Below are positions 10,312 to 21,456 of a DNA stretch of 64,000 nt, piece by piece. The notes under the pieces were generated by a model that saw only the letters and a program-made list of their open reading frames with translations, did no database searches and had not been told where the DNA came from. Every line of letters begins with the position of its first letter. Position 1 is the stretch's first letter. This stretch comes from Cyathus striatus (Eukaryota > Basidiomycota > Agaricomycetes > Agaricales > Nidulariaceae): NCBI GenBank assembly GCA_025738555.1, contig JAOVFP010000002.1, positions 1,674,001-1,738,000 of the forward strand. The letters are read 5' to 3'. A program made the translations under genes and the position numbers.

Positions 10312-12560
10312 TACAAGTTGAAGTACATGAAAGGAGAGTGAAAGGAGTTGTAACTTGTAGGTAGCCTAGATTTTATATGCGCTGCTTGATTGCCTTCATC
10401 AATTTCAAGGCTAAAGCTCCATATTTAGGATATCAAAGGGAGATTTGGAAAGGACATGCATGCCACTGACATGCTTTCTGAAATCTAGCCAGTGTTTTGA
10501 GTGACACAAATGGCTGATGTCCTATTAGTTGATAGTACCCTTTGATGGAATTAGAATACTTGGTAAAATTATGTAAGAACTTACAAGATACCAGCAGCAA
10601 CAGAACCCCTTCATATAAACACTATAACCACCCTAGCTTGACTGAGTGTACCACTGCATATCAGCAACTACCAAGTTTGCTGATGGCTCATCACCATCAC
10701 TGAATATCTCATAGTAACCCTGAAGCTTGGGATGAAAGGAAATGACATCATGGTCAACAAATCAGAAGGCTAGAACTTACAAAGAGAAACACATTTGAAA
10801 CACATAGAAACATTTCAGGCTATTGTGGTTCGAATTCCTCCCCAAGAGTCCTAGTCAGGACTCAGAGGAATCAAAACAAAACTTTTTCTAGTCAAGTGTT
10901 CAAAGAATATCTGTAACAATTAGAAAATATTCATGTACATTGACATTGAATGTAGGCATTGAACACTGGTTGATTGCCCACTGAGTACTTTGACAAGTTG
11001 ATGAGTTGATGCAGACCAATTGATGATGCCTTAGCATGCCTGTTAGGGATATTGGATATTCAACTATCTGTAGAGGTCTTTACATGAATACTCGCCCTCT
11101 TTCTCTCCTTCTCTCTCTCTCTCTCTCCTTTTTCCATATCCACCTTGTACATCATTTTGTGGCAGTGCTGCTCAATATCATGTGAAGTTTACTACATAAG
11201 CCAAGACTGATAGAAACAGGAAAGAAGTAGAAGTACTTGGTAGATTCTCAAGTCATCTAAACTAAAGAACAGAAGCTTCTAGATGCATTGTATGTACTAC
11301 CTGAACATTCTAGCTACAATATTAGATACATGTATATAAGAAGTGTGTAGATAGCTCGAAATCAGTCTCTTTTTACACAATTATTACTCTGTCAGATTTG
11401 ACAACTGTAAGAACCAGGGACTCGACTTAAGGCTTCATGCTAAGTCTCATGGTGTTGCTAAAAAGGGTATTATAGTATTGTACTATCTACTTGCTACTAC
11501 ATACTATTAGTATTGTTGATTACTGAATACATTTGCTATTCTAATCGGTGGTAGCCTGTGACACATATGACATCTTCATTGGCAGACTTACACTTTGAGA
11601 AACTCATTCAAATGGTACACTCATCTCTTATTCTTTCACCCAGATACAACTCAAGATTATCAACAAACAGGTATGTTTATATTCTATCTGAGTGTACTGA
11701 CCTTCATATATTCATAGGAATACACCAACACTTGTAGTTCACAAGAACCACAACAACACCATTGATTTGGTCTTCACATGCACACACACAACTCATGCAC
11801 ATCTCACTGTGTTGCCAGATCAAGCTTTGTTTCCACTAAACCAGTTCAATACATCATGACATACGTGACTCATACTTGTACATAACAGTGCCCATGACAG
11901 ATCAATTTCGATCAGTACATGACAGTAAAAAACCTACTGTGTAAACCGTATGGAAAGCTAGATCACCACACTCAAAGCCATCAAACAAAATCAAATTCTG
12001 CACCTTGGCAACTTGCTTGCTGATTTAAGATCTAGATTTAATCTTCGGCTGTTCTTTTTTCGGTCACAAAGTTCGGTTGGTGTGCTTGGGACATCAGGAA
12101 ATTCTCCACCGGCTAAATTAGTAAAGTTAGCCAAATTTAGAGATAATTAGTGTATCTAAGTTAAAGGTAGTCAGATTTAGAGATTATTAGTGTATTTAAG
12201 TTAATATAAGGTACGATGTATCTAATATGTACAAAATATGTACTAGATTTAGCTAATTTGAGCTAATGTGAAAATATTAAGATAATAAAGTATTGGGTTA
12301 GGACAGAATAAGTGTTTCTAAGTAAAGGGAATACTAATACATCCCTAAAATGTATTATGTTCAACTTAATTTGACTACCATTAGTGTTATGTGTAAATCA
12401 CTTTGAATTTCATCAAGTACATGGTTTTTATGGAAACTATTATCTATACTACTTCTAAGTAGGTTGTCAGTAGGTTGTAGTACTTAGTAGTTGTTAGTTA
12501 AACTCTGTAATTTACGTACATAATTTATGGAGGAGAGATATAAAAGCGAGTACTTAATGC
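10312..12560. other. Gene-free region with a possible LTR-like segment
   Basis: No coding sequence is supported here. There is a CT microsatellite at about 11100-11130. Around 11041-11580 the sequence begins TGTTAGGGATATTGG and has a TATATAAG box at 11333, which resembles a Copia-type solo LTR, but no matching end or target duplication was found. The 11985-12060 part belongs to a repeat shared with 20140-20218. Confidence 0.4.
11985..12060 (+). repeat. Dispersed repeat, copy 1
   Basis: About 75 bases containing AACTTGCTTGCTGATTTAAG and AGATCTAGATTTAAT match 20140-20218 in inverted orientation with roughly 80 percent identity by eye. This is an unclassified interspersed repeat. Confidence 0.65.
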
Positions 12561-15264
12561 CAATTGAACTTGTCAATGTGTCAACGCATCACCCGGGAGT
12601 GACGAGTTGACACTGGACAGGATTTCGTTTGTCATTTCAAACTCCGTTCGCACCGGTCTAATCCGGTCATGTGACATGTTGGATTTGCCACGTTGTCATC
12701 AACATGTAAACATGTCGGCATAGCTCTTCAGAGCCTGAATTCAACTTGAACCAAATCTTACCGCTTGCCAATTCTTGCTTCCCTCCCTCTGCCGTCCTCT
12801 TGCCCCTCCTGCCTATCTGCTCCTCTTCCCTCTTCCCCTTTATGACATATACAAGCTTGTCTTCACCTCTTGCTCATGTTGACGTTGATTTTCATCCTCA
12901 AAGCCTGCTCTTCTGCCTCTGTCACCATGGCTGACTCCACCTCTGCCCGTACTCCACCTCTGCCCATACTCCACCTTTGCCCACAGGACCACGTCTGGAA
13001 CCATGTTGGGGGATTTCAGTGTACGTTTACTCGAACTCTGCCCGCCCTTTCTGAAATGGAATCCGCCTAGATGTGTTTTGGCTGCTTTCTGCCAGCACCC
13101 CTTTAACGTGCTCGTTCCCTCAGACCACATCCTACTCCTCACCTTTTTGCCTTGAATTTTTTTGCCCGCTATCTGATACATACGCTCCTCTTTGCTCACT
13201 ACCCTTTGCTTTCATTAGACTGTTCAAAAACTTCTGCATTCTCGGCTTTCTTTTGAAGTTCACCATATGTTTCTGGTTGTTTTGTATGTAAGTACCTCCT
13301 CTTTTTCATTTCCTTGGTTCACAAATAACAACTAGCACTCATCATGTTTATAGACTTGTGATTTGGTGTACCGGGTGTATAAGGTATGTTATATGTTTTA
13401 TGATTGAGAGTGCACATGTTAGGGTACATGTTATGTTGGTTATTGAAGGGGTGCTTTGTATATGTCTTAGTTATGTTAGTCAGTACATAGTTCATGTATC
13501 TAGTAGTGCATTCAATGTTAATGATTTCTATTGTTTATTTATGAAACAACATGTCAGATAACCAATTAATTCAGTGCTAAAACATTCTTTAATAATGCTT
13601 ATTCTTGAAAATATGTTGAAATATGGTGGAAAAAGTTGAAATTAGGTAAAATTAGGTGAATCAAAGTAAAAATAAGGAGGGGGCCAATCCTAATTTGCCT
13701 AAAACAACTTATAGACCTTAATTTTGCTTAATTTTGCTTTAATTGCCTTTAAATTGCTATTCATTGCTTATATATGCTTTACTGCAGTTATTTCTCCTAA
13801 TCATGTATGTTAGGTATTTCCTGATGGAGTTGGGTGCCTTTGTCAGGGTTGCATTGTGTGTGCTTGAGCATACTTGTGAGCTTTTTAAGACCAAAATTCT
13901 GTCTTTTTCATAGATATCTATTTATAAGGCATATAAATTAAAGTATCCTGTGAGGTTGCAGATGTAATTAATTGAGATGAGTGACAAAATGTTATTGAAA
14001 AGGATCCAATCAGAATTAGGGGAATTCAAAGTTGGCTGTTTTGTAGCATTACTACCAGTTACTATGGACCCAATTGCTACAGTCTTGCCAAAAATCATGA
14101 TCGGCAATTCAAATGGAGAATTTCAATGTACTCATTCATTAAATTTTACTTTTTCCTACTTCTAAATATCATTACAAATTCGGAGGTTGGATAGATATTA
14201 CTATGTTCAGCTAATATATCTAATAAAATATGTATATTTGTAAGGAGAGAGGATGTGGTTACCATTAGTAGAATCTCAATGCTATAAACTCCAAATTGAT
14301 CACCAATTTTTTTCCTTCATAACAATACAGAAATTAGCATAGTGTATCATATTATGCCAACTTTGAATTCCCTTAATAGAAGTGATGTGTGAGGAGGTGA
14401 CATCTGATGACATGATGTGCCTCGACACTCCCAAAAACATCTATTGCACACATAATGAGAAGAGGAGATCCATAAAGATGTAGGTGAAAATAGTAAGCAA
14501 GTAGAGTAGAAGCAAAGAGCAAGAGATGTAAGTGGAATAAATAGCACTAGCTAATGAATAACATGATTCTGTGGTACATGATGGGTGGGTAATAAAAATG
14601 TTTAGGACAGAACACAATACAGGGTTTGTCACAAGTACTGTCACTGGAGAAAGAGACAACATTAGTGAAACAACAGAAAGCAAAAGGATAGGAGAAAAGG
14701 GGGGCTGAGAACCTCACTGATTGATGGACTTAATTTGAATTGAGTCAAGACCTGGTATGAATTACAGATCAACACCCATGAAAGAAACTGCTTGTTATCC
14801 CACTTGCATTTGAGCTATTGACTGTATAATCATGCTCAAACCTTCATTACTCATGTTTTAACCTTAAGTTTTAATTATTGATGAATTGATAACTACTTAA
14901 CAAGATATGCTGCATAGGAAGTCGAACAAGAATCATGTGTCATGAAGATACAATGAAGATATAATGAGTAACTAATTACCATTCAACTTTATCAAAAGCA
15001 TGAGACATCTCCATGAGGTAAAAAAAAAGGTTAAAACCAATACTATACTTCATTCTTTTGCTCACTGATTTGTTCTAGTTCATGATTTACTTCATGTACT
15101 GCTTCGAAGTTATGCCCTCAGTATTGATCTATGGCTAAGCTATCTGCTTCAAATTTATTGCTATCACTGTCATGTTTAAAGGTCTGTTTTATATTTAGTT
15201 AGGCTTGGGGGGTTGGAATATAATTAGTCAACAAAAATTCAGGAAATATGAGCACTTTATGCTT
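12561..15264. other. No recognisable gene
   Basis: Short open stretches occur (for example 12840-13199 minus, 13977-14165 plus and 14347-14683 minus), but none shows a known domain, a splice pattern or a convincing start. The 12560-12740 part is richer in CpG than its surroundings and could be an old promoter. Confidence 0.4.
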
Positions 15265-15269
15265 GCCCC

Positions 15270-15545
15270 CTGTTACATATGGAATACATGTGTATTCCAC
15301 CTTTAAATGTGCACTCCATGTGCACTTCACATGTACTTCACATAGCTTTGGATGTATTCAAATTCGAAAATTTCCATACAATTTTTGAATTTTTTTACAC
15401 ATGAAGTACACATGAAGTGCACATATACAGGTGAAATGTCAGAATTCCATGTATAAATGTATCATGGAATTCATGTGCATTCCACATGCAGTGCATATAA
15501 CTACAGGTATTCCACATGTATTACACATGGAATACTTGCAAGTGT
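15270..15545. repeat. ACATGTG/CCACATG short palindromic repeats
   Basis: This is a dense run of words such as TGTATTCCAC, CACATGTACTTCACAT and GAAGTACACATGAAGTGCAC. The same type of array recurs at 18565-18780 and 25215-25420. The words are self-complementary around ACATGT, so each array can fold back on itself. Confidence 0.6.
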
Positions 15546-15593
15546 TACAGTTGTTGCTTACTAAGTATAATAAAAAGAAATTGAATAAAAAAA

Positions 15594-15679
15594 CCAGTCC
15601 CCAATGGTAATTGAACTTGAGACCTAACCTTTCAGCAGTTTTAGATTGGCACAACTAACCCTTCAGCCACAGTGCCCTT
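15594..15679 (-). pseudogene. Degenerate class II tRNA-like sequence
   Basis: The minus strand has a box A-like GTGGCTGAAGGGTTAG, a Ser/Leu-like spacing, GGTCTC and a weak box B (AAGTTCAATTACC) within about 86 bases. Stems pair poorly. It could be a SINE remnant or a decayed tRNA-Ser/Leu. Confidence 0.3.
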
Positions 15680-15724
15680 TAAAAATTGTGAAATATAGTA
15701 CTATGTATACTGTTTGTACAGCTA

Positions 15725-16540
15725 TTGGTAATTGATACATACCTGGGTGACACATCACCAGCACTCACTGCTCAGTGCCATCTCGTCATCATCTCGTCTC
15801 CACCATCACCACTCATTGACATCGCCACGTTGCCTGGCCTCTCCCCCTCTGCATTGCAACAACGATGCACATTCCCACCTACTCCCAGCCTCCCCCATTG
15901 CATCAACACCAACACGCTGTCGGCAATGCCTCATCATCCACCTCAAGCCCTCTCAATATTCGTGTCCCACTGCAACCTCCTCTCTCTCAAGATCTGCAGC
16001 AATGTGGTATAAACATCACTGCTCACCAGGTACACCCCTCTCCTCTTCCCTTACCATTTCACTGTCTTGTTTTCTTGCAGCATCATCTATGTTTCATAGA
16101 TGCCCTAACCTCGCTTGACTAAAATGTCATCATGTTAACACCCCCCCCCCTCTTCTCTCCCTGCCCGTGATTCACCTCAGCAATGGTACCAAGTGGTTTG
16201 GCTACCCCTCCCATGTTTTGTGAAGACAATGGTGCTATGTCACCCACCCCTCCTCTTCTGTCCTTGCCCATGCATCACCTCAGTGACAGTGCCATGCCAT
16301 CTGCCCCTCCTCTTCTCCTCATCCACACATCATCTTAGCAACAGTGCCAAGTCATCTGGCCACCCCTCTCCTGTTTCACAAAGATGACAGTGGCACATCT
16401 CACAGGTTACTGCCCTGTCTCTCACCACCACCACACCTCCCTTGTTCTTCCTCTCCAACAAGCAACCACCATCATTCACATGTCACCCAGCCCATGTCTG
16501 CCACCACCATCCTACCACACCACCACCTAAGAGGTTAGAG
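15725..16540. repeat. CT/CA-rich low-complexity tract
   Basis: The composition is the same as at 5470-7140 (CACCTCC, CATCACC, CCACCACC), ending in CACCACCACCT. A run of C occurs at 16141-16150. The open frames here are composition artefacts. Confidence 0.55.
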
Positions 16541-17620
16541 ATGTTTACAACGGGGTGATAGTAGCTAGCTTATGTAATAATAACTACTTACTCCTAAAAC
16601 AACGTAACGGGGTGGCGAGTTTGGAGGGAATTTCGCAGAAGATCGGTATTAAGGATGCTTCCGGGCAAAAGGGGGTGGAAGGGGGATGTATAGGAAGGTT
16701 AAGGAATAACTAAGTAGTGATTAGATAACGTCTCTGGCTATGTACGAGGCAAACGCGCGATTCTCTATGAGTTTGCGGTTTCTTCTTACTAGACTCAAAT
16801 CAAATTACTAGTCAATGATCTCGGAAAATACGCTTTTATTTCACTACACTACGTCAAAGTACTTTATAACGGAAGCTGCACGGGGGATAGCTTCCGTCTA
16901 CATGGCAAAACTCATCTACTTTATATACTACTGGAAATATGGTGGCTGATGGTACTGTATAGGTGCTAGATAGGTACATTCGGGGTACTAGGGATCATAA
17001 ACTACGTCACTGACAAGGGAAAGCCATACGCTCACGGAGTGTGCTGGACAGGGGGTCGCGCGTCTGTCATAGGAGGTTGCGCGACGGGGAATATAGCGCC
17101 ATGCGCGTTCCTTCGGTCGGGACGGGATTGGCTACACGTGGATGTGCTAAGAATAGAGCAAAGATCTATCAGGGCTCAGGGCTTATTACTTTAATTAAAC
17201 ACGCATCGCTTCACCGGTTACTCCGAGAGAAGTCGATCGGTTGGCTCAGGGTTCCGGGGTTTGCCGAGGCGTCTAGTGAGGTGCTTCGTCGTCGCTTGCT
17301 TCTCTTGGGCAGTGATCGTGTTCCATCACGTGACCTTCGCACGTTGTTTAGACGTGTTCTGGCTGTTATCCATTTAGTCGCTGAGTTTAGCGCTGCTGCT
17401 TTATCTGTCTCTTCTGCACGTAGTACTACCTTAGGCTTGGTCATATTCACACCCTTGGTAAGTGTACTTCTTAGTACTTTTAACTGGCAGCTCGGGTCTC
17501 ACTCCAATTCTGTAACTAACCCATGTTTGTTACCGTTTGGTGAGTACTAATTACATGTATAGAAAAAGCTAAAATCCACGACTATAGGTAGTGTACGCCC
17601 GTCAGGCATCTCACACCACC
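16541..17620. other. CpG-rich island inside the repeat compartment, possible solo LTR
   Basis: This kilobase differs sharply from its low-complexity neighbours in being rich in CpG and complex in sequence. It starts near TGTTTACAACGGGG (16542). A 169-codon open stretch (17041-17550) shows no domain and is probably incidental. A GGTAAGTG splice-donor-like site near 17457 and the abrupt edges suggest a solo LTR or another insertion. The flanks ACCACCT (left, near 16528) and ACCACCT (right, near 17618) may be a duplication, but this is low-complexity sequence and not decisive. Confidence 0.35.
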
Positions 17621-17622
17621 TC

Positions 17623-18410
17623 ATGTCAAGGGGGAAGAACAATAGGGGGGAGAGGAGAACAAGGGGGGGGGAAGTGAGTGGTGAGAACAATGAGGAGGGA
17701 GGAGTCCTCCTCTTCCTCTTCCTCCCCATTACCACTACCATACCCCACAGCTATTGTTGCTGCCTCTACCCATCTGCCACCACCACCCTGCCACACCACC
17801 ACCACTCCACACTAAGGGGGAGAACAATGGGGGGGAGACAGGAGGGGAGGAAAGCAAGGGGGGAGGAGGGCAAGGGAGAACGAGAGCAAGAGGGGAGGAG
17901 TGTGAGGGAGGAGGAAAGCAAGGGGGAGGAGGGCAAAGGAGAATGAGAATGAGAGGGGAGGAGAGCAAGGGGGGAGGAGTGTGAGGGAGGAGGAAAGCAA
18001 GAGAGAATGAGAATGAGGGGGAAGGAGAGCAAGAGGGGAGGAAAGCAAGGGAGGAGAGCAAGGGGGGAGGAGAGCAAGGGGGAGGAGAGCAAGGGGGAGG
18101 AGAGCAAGAGGGGAGGAGAACAGGAGGGGAGGGAGGAAAGCAAGGGAGGAAAGCAAGGGAGGAAAGCAAGGGGGAGGAGAGTGAGGGAGGAAAGCAAGGG
18201 GGGAGGAGAGTGAGGGGGGAAGAGAGTAAGGGGGGAGGAGAGCAAGAGGGGAGGAGAGCAGGAGGGGAGGGAGGAAAGCAAGGGAGGAAAGCAAGGGAGG
18301 AAAGCAAGGGGGGAGGAGAGTGAGGGAGGAAAGCAAGGGGGGAGGAGAGTGAGGGGGGAGGAGAGTAAGGGGGGAGGAGAGCAAGGGGTCCTCCTTTTCC
18401 TCCTCCTGCC
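17623..18410. repeat. Purine-only minisatellite (AGGAAAGCAAGGGGGGAGG)
   Basis: From about 17815 to 18390 the plus strand is almost entirely G and A, interrupted mainly by single C or T. It is made of irregular AGGAGAGCAAGG, AGGAAAGCAAGG and GGGGGAGGAGAGTGAG units. All six frames stay open for long stretches because of this, so the predicted Ser/Leu/Pro- or Glu/Gly-rich proteins are not genes. Many G-runs of four or more could form quadruplexes, and the strand asymmetry could form triplex DNA. Confidence 0.8.
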
Positions 18411-18564
18411 CACCACTACTACCATACCCTGCGGCCATTGTTGCTGCCTCTACCACTGCCATCATCTCATCAAGCAGTGGCTATTTTATTATATTAGTTT
18501 AGTTATGCAGTAATACTTGTATGTACTTAGTATGCTAATAATATATTGTTCTTGTCAAATTTTA

Positions 18565-18780
18565 AGGATTCCATGTGTAATTCACATGGAATCCACATGG
18601 AAAAGTACACATGAAGTACACCTTAAGTACACCTTTCAACTTTCATTTTCATGAAGTTATAAGAAAGGTGGAATCCATGTGTACTCCACATGGAAAATGT
18701 GTACTTTTTTCCAGATATGTGGATTCCATGTGGACTTCACATGGAAATGTGTACTACATGTGGAGTACACGTGTATAGGT
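18565..18780. repeat. ACATGG/CCATGT short palindromic repeats
   Basis: Repeated words such as CCATGTGGACTTCACATGG and GAAGTACAC occur here, the same family as at 15270-15545 and 25215-25420. Confidence 0.6.
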
Positions 18781-18839
18781 GGGTGTGTGGAAAGTACTGG
18801 GAAATACGCAAATTACCACCAAATGCAGGCACCTTGTTA

Positions 18840-19870
18840 TATTTATGTTTTAAGCTCGTTTTATTGTCCCTAAGCTCGCTGTTTTGTTACCAATATTTCT
18901 GGCTCATTCTTATTCTTTTTTATTCATTCCTAAGCTCGGTTTTTTTAGTCTTGACCCCTCTGCCTCATTTGTAATGTATCTGCTTCATTCCCACCATTTT
19001 CTGACTTGTTCTTACTATCCCTACCTTATTTCTACTGTGTTTTCTATGTTTCTACTGTATCTGCCTTGCTCTTACTGTGTCTGCATTATTCCTACTGATT
19101 CTTCTTCCTTCATAACCTTGCTACTTCGTTGTATATTGCTCTACTTCGTTTTTACTGTTTCTATTTCATTCCTAAGCTGGCTACATGAATATTGACTCCT
19201 CTTCCATGTTCTTAATGTCTCTAATTCGTCTCCACTATCTATGCTTGTTTATAAGCTCACAACTTCATTCTTGACCCTCTGTTTCATTCAGAATATCTCT
19301 ACTTTGTTTCTAATATCTATAATTCACTCCTAGGGCCTCTGATTCTGAGTATTATAGTTCATGCTTGATATATAAGCTCACAATATTGTTCTGGACCCCT
19401 CCACTTCGTTTTTACTGTCTATACTTCATTCCTAGTGTCTCTTATTCGTATTTACTATTCATGCTTTATTTCAAAGCCCACAACATCAGTTTTGGCCCCT
19501 CTGTTTCGCTCATATTTTATCCACTTCTTTTCTACAGTCAATGCTTCATTTCTGAGATCACAACTTAGTCCTTGACCCCTCTGCTTTGTTTGGGCTGTCA
19601 ATTCTATATTTCTTAGTGTCTCTGTTTCATTTCCATTGTCCCTAAAATAATATTTACATATTTGAATCACTCCTAAGATCACCTGACTAGTTATTAATTG
19701 CTCTGTTTTTTTTCTACACTCTCCATTTTTCACAGGCTCCCTGTCCCATTATTACATTCTTCTTCTCATTTGGATGCCTCTTTCCTGCTTTTAATCACTC
19801 TGCTTTTATAATAGCACTCAATATTATTCTTAAACCCTCTGTTTTGTGTTTGTGCTACTGATATTGTTTC
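18840..19870 (+). repeat. T-rich ~30-60 bp imperfect minisatellite
   Basis: About one kilobase of diverged units built from TTCATTCCTAAGCTC, TTGACCCCTCTG, TTCGTTTCTACTGTC and GTGTCTCT elements in roughly repeating order. It is strongly pyrimidine-biased on the plus strand. The open frames inside (for example 18884-19195) are repeat artefacts. Confidence 0.7.
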
Positions 19871-20139
19871 TATATATTTAACAATATAGAATACATTGCT
19901 TTGAATCTACTTCTTCAGTTAAAAGGTGTGCAGTGTACTACACAGTAAGTTAAAATCTAGTATAAAAACCCTGCAGTATGTACACAAACTCTTACCTGGC
20001 TTGTGGGAAATGGTACTCACAGGTATGAATCAGTTAAGTACTACTTAAAGTATATGTTTTATAAATAGGTACCTATGAGAAATACATAATTTGGGGTGCC
20101 TGACTCCTGAGTGTGCCAACTGAACTTCATAACCAAAAA

Positions 20140-20218
20140 AGGAGCAGCTGAATATTAAATCTAGATCTTACATTAGCAAGCAAGTTGCTGAACTGCGGAA
20201 TTTGATTCTATTTGATTA
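20140..20218 (-). repeat. Dispersed repeat, copy 2
   Basis: This is the inverted counterpart of 11985-12060; the shared core includes AGCAAGCAAGTTGC and ATTAAATCTAGATCTTA. It lies immediately left of an 80-bp inverted-repeat element. Confidence 0.65.
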
Positions 20219-20227
20219 GGCTCAACA

Positions 20228-20307
20228 AAGCCCATCTCATGATATCAAAGATATCATGTGGACCCTTCCGAATGTGGACACAGAAGGGTACATCATGAGA
20301 TGGGCTT
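20228..20307. repeat. 80-bp inverted-repeat element
   Basis: The ends AAGCCCATCTCATGAT and ATCATGAGATGGGCTT are perfect inverted repeats of 16 bp. The interior contains GATATCAAAGATATC and a GGACCCTTCC/AGAAGGGT pair. The size fits a very small MITE or a structured site. Confidence 0.65.
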
Positions 20308-20689
20308 AAATGAACATCCTGAAATAACCAGGGCAGTGTAAAGTTTACAACATAAACAGTCCCAGAGCCCTTCGTTCAACCCAGAGGCATACCATTATTA
20401 GAGACAATTTATTTATATTATTGAGCTGTATCCATCTATGCAAAATACATGAGTATTCATTGAGTGTTGAGCCTATAAAAGGGCAAAAACTCTGAAAGAT
20501 CTTTTACTAATGGTTTTGAGTGAGCACTTCAAATGATTTGAATAGGTTTAGAACATAAGTTGCCAGTTTGATGTAGATTGTCACAAGTAAGCAAGTCACG
20601 TTACATGTGACTATATGTGAGCATTGATTCAGATGTGTCTTTGAGTTATCTTTAGATCAATGCGCAATTGGATTCTTAATCTCAACCTT

Positions 20690-21456
20690 CCAGGATGCAG
20701 CAACATGTCAGACCAAAAGATTACATGGCCTTCATCAACAACTATTGTGACAATCTTTTTTCAAGACGACACTTCATGAAAGAATTTTTTGAAGTGAGAA
20801 CTTCGGAGGAGGATCTCAGGCGATGCATATACTAAATGGTATGTTCCACGCACAATTTCTTTGAATACTGATGCATCACTGTTATCTTCATTAACAGCCA
20901 CAGCTGATACACTATACTGTCGACATCCATCACTGCCCTCAACTACATGCTTCTGGTTAAACCGTCACACCTATAAAGACATAACTTCAAGTAAGCATAT
21001 ACTCATTCCATGTTATAGCCGTATACAATGTACCTGATCCTTTTGCAGTGTCTTCAACAGAGAAATTACAATAACTACCCCCTTTTCTCCAGCTATTGCT
21101 GCTCCAATTGCAAGTAGTGCAAATACCAGTGATTTCCCATACCCAGTTCCCGCAATCACAATAGCATCATGTCCCTCAGCCACTTTCTCGAAGATGTTCA
21201 TCTGCCATGGATGGGGCTTGTACCCATATAGATCCTCGGCAGCATTTTCTATGGCTTCAAGTGGTATGACTTTGTGAAGTTGAGGCCAAGTCTTGGGTGG
21301 AGGAACTGGCTGTTTGCTTGCTCATGGTGTCATTGCAGGAGTTTTTCAACAACATGGTGTGTCATAGGGTGTATTGGGGAGGGAAGGTAGAGAAGCAAGG
21401 GGATGATGTGGTGTAGATGGCAGAGGTAGCAGTTGGTCCTTGTTGTCTTGTTCCAT
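20690..21456 (-). pseudogene. RecQ-like DNA helicase fragment
   Basis: A possible ATG at 21456 starts a Pro/Leu-rich leader with two stops. It is followed by an intact helicase start: PHPWQMNIFEKVAEGHDAI, the Walker A motif AGTGYGKS (about 21130) and motif Ia SLLKTLQKDQ. A GT-AG intron follows (about 21035 to 20971). The next exon reads SAVAVNEDNSDASVFKEI and YASPEILL, then the Walker B/DEGH box IVVDEGHVI near 20725. Similarity ends near 20690, so the helicase C-terminal half is missing. Two in-frame TGA codons (20965-20967 and 20761-20763) sit where arginine CGA is plausible. Such helicases are often multicopy and transposon-associated in Agaricomycetes. It is non-functional. Confidence 0.75.

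Noticed and set aside
17041..17550. 169-codon open frame as a real gene
   Set aside because: No recognisable domain or intron, and it sits in a segment that may be an LTR; not supported enough to call as a gene.
17735..18465. Three overlapping minus-strand frames of about 190-220 codons, rich in Ser, Leu and Pro
   Set aside because: They lie in a purine-only minisatellite that keeps all frames open; there is no domain or splice signal.
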